The translations under genes and the position numbers were made by a program. Shown one piece after another: positions 6,513 to 9,811 of a stretch of DNA of 9,811 bases (within the stretch, counting starts at the first letter, position 1; the number at the start of each line of letters is the position of its first letter). The notes beneath the pieces are model-generated. The model saw nothing but the letters and a program-made list of their open reading frames with translations, ran no database searches and was not told the DNA's origin. Source of the stretch: Mageeibacillus sp. UBA1255 (GTDB lineage Bacteria > Bacillota > Clostridia > UBA1212 > UBA1255). Where the stretch lies: contig DBVV01000075.1 of the NCBI GenBank assembly GCA_002308795.1, forward strand, positions 1 to 9,811, given 5' to 3'.

Positions 6513-7676
6513 ATGGACATCAACGAACCGGTAACAAGGGATTACCTCAAGATCACGGAATACAAACTGCTCGGCGAATTGCCCGACCCGTTCATGATGG
6601 ATAACGGCAGCCGCATGACCGATCCGTCGCAATGGGAAGAACGCAGAAAAGAAATATATAAGACGGCGATCGAGCTCCAGTACGGCACGCAGCCGCCCAA
6701 GCCCGAATTCGTCGAAGTGGAATTGCTCCATTACTCGGGCAACATCCAGACGTTCTTTATCCACACTGGCACGAGAGAAAGACCTGTAACGTTCCGGATG
6801 CAGCTCCTGCTCCCGCAAGGCGTGACCGGAAAGATCCCGTTGATCGTTGACGGCGACCAGTGCTGGATGTACTATATGGACAAAGCTTTCCTCGGAGCAG
6901 CACTTGACCGCGGAATCGGATGGGTGCTCTTCAACAGAACGGAACTCGCGCATGACGTGAACAACGAAGGCCGCGGACAGGGCCAGCTTTACCGCACTTA
7001 CCCGGACTACACGTTCGGTGCTCTGGGAGCATGGGCATGGGGATATTCGAGGTGTATCGACGCACTGGAGATCCTTAACCGCAGCAATATCGATATGGAC
7101 TGGATCGCGTTTACCGGGCACTCGCGCGGAGGTAAGACCGCAGCTTTAGCCGGAGCGCTCGAGACACGTGCGAAGATCGTTAACCCGAACGATACGTGCG
7201 CCGGTGCGTGCGGCTGCTACCGCATCCATATGCAGGGTTATTCTGAAGACTCGGATCCGTTCCGAAGCGAGACTCTGGCGGATATTGCACGCAACTTCCC
7301 GTTCTGGTTCTCGCCCGAATACGGTGAATACGCAAACAGAGAAGAAGAACTGCCTTACGACACTCATTTCCTGAAGGCAATGGTCGCGCCGCGCATCCTG
7401 TTCGTTTCAGAAGGTGCAGGAGATATATGGTCAAACCCCGTAGGTTCATATCAGACGTCGATCGCCGCAAAAGAAGTGTTCGATTACCTCGGCGCCGGTG
7501 AAAACCTTTACTGGTATTTCCGCCCCGGAGCTCACGGGCACAAGGTCGTTGACGTTGAAATGCTGGTCAATATCATAAAGCATTGCCGCGACGGCGAGCC
7601 TCTCGATACGCGTTTCTTCCGTCCTCCGTTCGAGCCTATGGAAAAAGCATACAGCTGGAAACAGCCAGGTAAATAA
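6513..7676 (+). CDS. CE15-like alpha/beta-hydrolase, probable carbohydrate esterase
   Basis: A 387-residue cytoplasmic serine esterase of the group related to CE15 glucuronoyl esterases and bacterial acetylxylan esterases. The opening (LPDPFMMDNG, then QWEERRKEI and QYG) matches the conserved N-terminal region of these proteins. The nucleophile elbow is GHSRGGKTA with S204. D304 in EGAGDIWSNP and H341 in GAHGHK are the probable other triad members. There is no signal peptide, whereas characterised CE15 enzymes acting on lignin-carbohydrate esters are secreted, so an imported oligosaccharide ester is the more likely substrate. ATG 6513 has a clear AAAGGAG. The stop is two bases before the FAD oxidoreductase gene, so the two are co-transcribed. 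Family assignment is by motif; the leaving group (acetyl, methylglucuronoyl or other) cannot be read. Confidence 0.75.
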   Translation: MDINEPVTRDYLKITEYKLLGELPDPFMMDNGSRMTDPSQWEERRKEIYKTAIELQYGTQPPKPEFVEVELLHYSGNIQTFFIHTGTRERPVTFRMQLLLPQGVTGKIPLIVDGDQCWMYYMDKAFLGAALDRGIGWVLFNRTELAHDVNNEGRGQGQLYRTYPDYTFGALGAWAWGYSRCIDALEILNRSNIDMDWIAFTGHSRGGKTAALAGALETRAKIVNPNDTCAGACGCYRIHMQGYSEDSDPFRSETLADIARNFPFWFSPEYGEYANREEELPYDTHFLKAMVAPRILFVSEGAGDIWSNPVGSYQTSIAAKEVFDYLGAGENLYWYFRPGAHGHKVVDVEMLVNIIKHCRDGEPLDTRFFRPPFEPMEKAYSWKQPGK

Positions 7677-7678
7677 AA

Positions 7679-9466
7679 ATGCTGAAAGACGTCTCGATAA
7701 ATACCGGTTTTTGCGTAATAGGAGGAGGTATGGCCGGCCTGTGCGCCGCGATCGCCGCAGCACGCCACGGCACTAAAGTGGTACTCATCCACGAAAGGCC
7801 CGTTCCTGGCGGCAATGCCTCTTCCGAGATCCGCATGTGGATCTGCGGTGCCCAGGGCAGGGATAACCGCGAGACCGGTATCATCGAAGAGATCATGCTC
7901 GAAAATCTGTACCGGAATCCTACGAAAAACTTCTATATCTGGGACTCGATCCTGCTGGATTTCGTACGCCGCGAGCCGAATATAACACTGCTCCTGAACA
8001 CCACGTGCATTGACGCCGCGGTAGAACCCGGAGATTATCCGTACGGCAGAGATACGAAGATCACCTGCGTGAGAGCATATCAGTTAACGACACAGCGTTT
8101 TTATACCGTGCACGCGCAAAATTTTGCCGACTGCTCCGGTGACAGCATCCTCGCGCCTCTTACGGGCGCTTTATTTATGTACGGCCGGGAAAGCGCTGAA
8201 GAATACGGAGAACAGACAGACCGTACGGAACATGACAATAACGTTATGGGGTCCAGCTGTCTTATCCAGGGACGCGAGACAACGTCGTACGTACCGTTCA
8301 TCCCGTCGGAGACAACGCCTCCCCTCACGGACGAGGAAGTAAGACGCAGACCGATGGATCTGTATAATTCCGCGGAGAATTTCTGGTATCTGGAGCTAGG
8401 CGGGAACACCGATACGATCGATAATGCAGAGGAAACGCGTGACGAACTGCTGCCGCTCGCGCTCGGAGCGTGGGGGTATATCAAGAGCCATCCCGGCTAC
8501 CGCTCGGAAAACTGGGAACTCGATTTTCTTGGTTTTTTAGGCGCAAAACGCGAGTCGCGCAGGATGAAGGGCGAATACGTTCTGACGCAGCAGGATATTT
8601 CTTCGGATAAAGTATTTGAAGACACGGTGGCATTCGGCGGCTGGCCTCTGGACGATCATTTTCCTGGCGGATACAGACATAAAGGGCCTCCGAACACCGC
8701 GATCCCGACACCGGCGCCTTATTGCATACCGTACAGGTCACTATATTCCGCAAACGTTGTCAATCTCTTTTTTGCGGGGCGCAACATCAGCGCCACGCAT
8801 ATTGCCCTGAGCAGCACGCGAGTGATGGCGACATGTTCGCTGCTCGGCCAGGCGGTCGGAACGGCGGCGTCAATATCCTGTTCGAGCGGATCTACTCCTC
8901 ACGAAGTGTACCTCCACCACATCAGCGAACTGCAGGAGCTTCTGATGAACGACGACTGCTTCCTGCCTCACTTCAGCAGGAAGATCGACCCCGAATGCCT
9001 TCTCGAGCCGCAGCTCGCGCCTCTTTGCAGCGGAAAGGACCGCCCGAACCGTATCTACGGCGATAACGGCACCGGAAGCGGATACATTGCCGCAAACGGA
9101 GAAGAACTCACGTACCACGTGTCTCAATTGTCCGGGAGCATCTCGGTTCATATCGTTTTCGACAGCGACCTTAACCGCGACACTCTGCCTGGAGACGCGT
9201 GCGAGCGGACACACGCGACAAGGGCGAATACCGTACTTGACGCCCCGCAGATGAGGCTGCCGTCAACGCTTTGCAAAGAGTTTTTATTGACAGCCGTGAC
9301 CGGCGGTGAAAAGCGGGAGATCCTGCGCGTTGACAATAATCGCAGGCGTTCTTTCCACGTAACTTTTAACGGTCCGGTCGAAAGCATTACTCTCGTCCCC
9401 GTGTCGAACTGGGGCGGCAGCGCGTTTACTCGTATCTTTTCTTTCGATTACAGTCTGAAAAATTGA
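7679..9466 (+). CDS. FAD-dependent oxidoreductase (FAD_oxidored-type)
   Basis: A 595-residue soluble flavoprotein. A Rossmann dinucleotide fold starts at FCVIGGGMAG (G15, G17, G20) and has E39 at the end of the second strand, as expected to bind FAD ribose. PVPGGNASSEIRMW (about 42-54) follows. A second FAD-contacting helix is seen at 378-398 (SSTRVMATCSLLGQAVGTAA). RRMKGEYVLTQQD and FGGWPLDDHFPGG are typical of the FAD_oxidored family found in polysaccharide-utilisation neighbourhoods. Residues about 440-595 form a beta-rich C-terminal domain of unclear role. No signal peptide, no haem or iron-sulfur cysteine motif. The start codon follows the esterase stop by two bases with no clear Shine-Dalgarno site. 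It probably oxidises or dehydrogenates a sugar or uronate derivative, but the substrate is unknown. Confidence 0.82.
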   Translation: MLKDVSINTGFCVIGGGMAGLCAAIAAARHGTKVVLIHERPVPGGNASSEIRMWICGAQGRDNRETGIIEEIMLENLYRNPTKNFYIWDSILLDFVRREPNITLLLNTTCIDAAVEPGDYPYGRDTKITCVRAYQLTTQRFYTVHAQNFADCSGDSILAPLTGALFMYGRESAEEYGEQTDRTEHDNNVMGSSCLIQGRETTSYVPFIPSETTPPLTDEEVRRRPMDLYNSAENFWYLELGGNTDTIDNAEETRDELLPLALGAWGYIKSHPGYRSENWELDFLGFLGAKRESRRMKGEYVLTQQDISSDKVFEDTVAFGGWPLDDHFPGGYRHKGPPNTAIPTPAPYCIPYRSLYSANVVNLFFAGRNISATHIALSSTRVMATCSLLGQAVGTAASISCSSGSTPHEVYLHHISELQELLMNDDCFLPHFSRKIDPECLLEPQLAPLCSGKDRPNRIYGDNGTGSGYIAANGEELTYHVSQLSGSISVHIVFDSDLNRDTLPGDACERTHATRANTVLDAPQMRLPSTLCKEFLLTAVTGGEKREILRVDNNRRRSFHVTFNGPVESITLVPVSNWGGSAFTRIFSFDYSLKN

Positions 9467-9472
9467 CGTTCG

Positions 9473-9724
9473 TTACGCTTTTAGATCATCATCCCTCAAT
9501 GAATACCTGAGCACGGCGCCGGTAAACCCGCCGTGCTTTTCAGTTACGTTGCTTACGATCGTATTTGAAACACGTAATTCGATCACGTTCTCCCCTGCAC
9601 GAAGCGCATTTCCGGTATCGAATATAAACGGTGCAAAAGAATAATATACCGATCCACTGCAAATATTGAATGTGGAGTAAACACGTTGACAGTTTTCTTC
9701 ATTGATAGTCCAGTTGATTGACGT
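9473..9724 (-). pseudogene. 3' remnant of a glycoside-hydrolase-like gene (galactose-binding-type C-terminal domain)
   Basis: On the minus strand an open frame of 83 codons runs from 9724 to the TAA at 9473-9475 but has no start codon and is closed upstream by an in-frame TAA at 9725-9727. Its product contains APFIFDTGNALRAGENVIEL followed by RVSNTIVSNV. This closely resembles the jelly-roll sugar-binding domain of GH2-like and rhamnosidase-like enzymes (consensus form PYRFDIT-AL-GEN-LEI-V-NTL), ending in TGAVLRYSLRDDDLKA. It therefore looks like the C terminus of a larger carbohydrate-active enzyme that lost its front by insertion, recombination or frameshift. The coding frame also explains why the plus-strand terminator lies inside it. 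A contig or sequencing error at 9725 is possible. Confidence 0.55.
9511..9540 (+). terminator. Intrinsic terminator of the esterase/oxidoreductase operon
   Basis: GCACGGCG (9511-9518) pairs perfectly with CGCCGTGC (9529-9536) across a 10-base loop, and TTTT follows (9537-9540). It lies about 45 bases after the oxidoreductase stop. The stem is also part of the coding sequence of the convergent minus-strand gene remnant. The reverse orientation has no T-tract. Confidence 0.7.
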
Positions 9725-9811
9725 TTAAAGGGGAAACCGAAGGAAGAGCGAGCATCGCCTTTGGCTTGCCGCCTGGGCGCCAAACCTTTGGCAAATGATG
9801 CAGGCGGAAGC
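9725..9811. repeat. Possible repeat-like segment at the window end
   Basis: This stretch does not continue the adjoining gene remnant in its frame. It holds two copies of CCTTTGGC (9758-9765 and 9785-9792) with GGCGCCAAA between them, and TTTGGC pairs with GCCAAA as an inverted repeat. The pattern resembles a dispersed palindromic element or mobile-element end, but no transposase, target duplication or full boundary is visible. The gene-free tail after the oxidoreductase (9467-9811) otherwise holds only the terminator and gene remnant. Confidence 0.25.

Noticed and set aside
6456..7121. A 221-codon minus-strand frame opposite the esterase
   Set aside because: The plus strand encodes a clear alpha/beta-hydrolase with its catalytic motifs, so the opposite frame is explained by codon bias.
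9583..9783. A 66-codon minus-strand frame with a TTG start near the window end
   Set aside because: It runs in a different frame through the region where the sugar-binding domain remnant is clearly coded, and its product is basic and unrecognisable.
1..9811. CRISPR arrays, tRNA or rRNA genes, riboswitches
   Set aside because: No regularly spaced repeats, cloverleaf sequences or recognisable conserved RNA cores were seen on either strand by reading.

Overview
The window looks like chromosomal DNA of an uncultured Gram-positive, gut-type Clostridia relative (Bacillota). This is inferred from purine-rich Shine-Dalgarno sites (AGGAGG, GGAGGTGA), sigma-A-type promoters (one TTGACA/17/TACAAT, the others extended -10 TGG boxes), hairpin-plus-T-tract terminators, lipobox lipoproteins, and a surface protein with a Pro-Thr-Glu-Ala stalk and a C-terminal membrane anchor. 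No taxonomic marker gene is present, so this placement is tentative.

Layout. (1) 37-1943 +: a promoter and a cytoplasmic GH51-type alpha-L-arabinofuranosidase. (2) 1940-5311 +: a second transcription unit whose -35 box lies on the stop codon of gene 1. It encodes a LamG lipoprotein, a membrane-anchored beta-propeller-like protein, a 34-codon small ORF and SurE nucleotidase, and ends in an intrinsic terminator. (3) 5288-6385 -: a lipoprotein of the endonuclease/exonuclease/phosphatase (EEP) fold, convergent with surE and with its own promoter. (4) 6448-9540 +: a divergent promoter drives a CE15-like alpha/beta-hydrolase (carbohydrate esterase) and, two bases later, an FAD-dependent oxidoreductase, closed by a terminator. 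(5) 9473-9724 -: the 3' remnant of a glycoside-hydrolase-like gene, cut off by a stop next to about 85 bases of repeat-like sequence at the window edge.

How the genes may work together (inference). The cytoplasmic enzymes (arabinofuranosidase, esterase, FAD oxidoreductase) suit final trimming and redox modification of imported plant-cell-wall oligosaccharides such as arabinoxylan or pectic side chains. The LamG lipoprotein and anchored propeller are likely surface glycan-binding or scaffold proteins, and the EEP lipoprotein and SurE are phosphoesterases outside and inside the cell. No sugar transporter or regulator lies in the window. The best candidates for something undescribed are the LamG/propeller/small-ORF/surE unit and the esterase plus FAD-oxidoreductase pair. 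Both contain an identical, SD-less 14-base stop-start junction.
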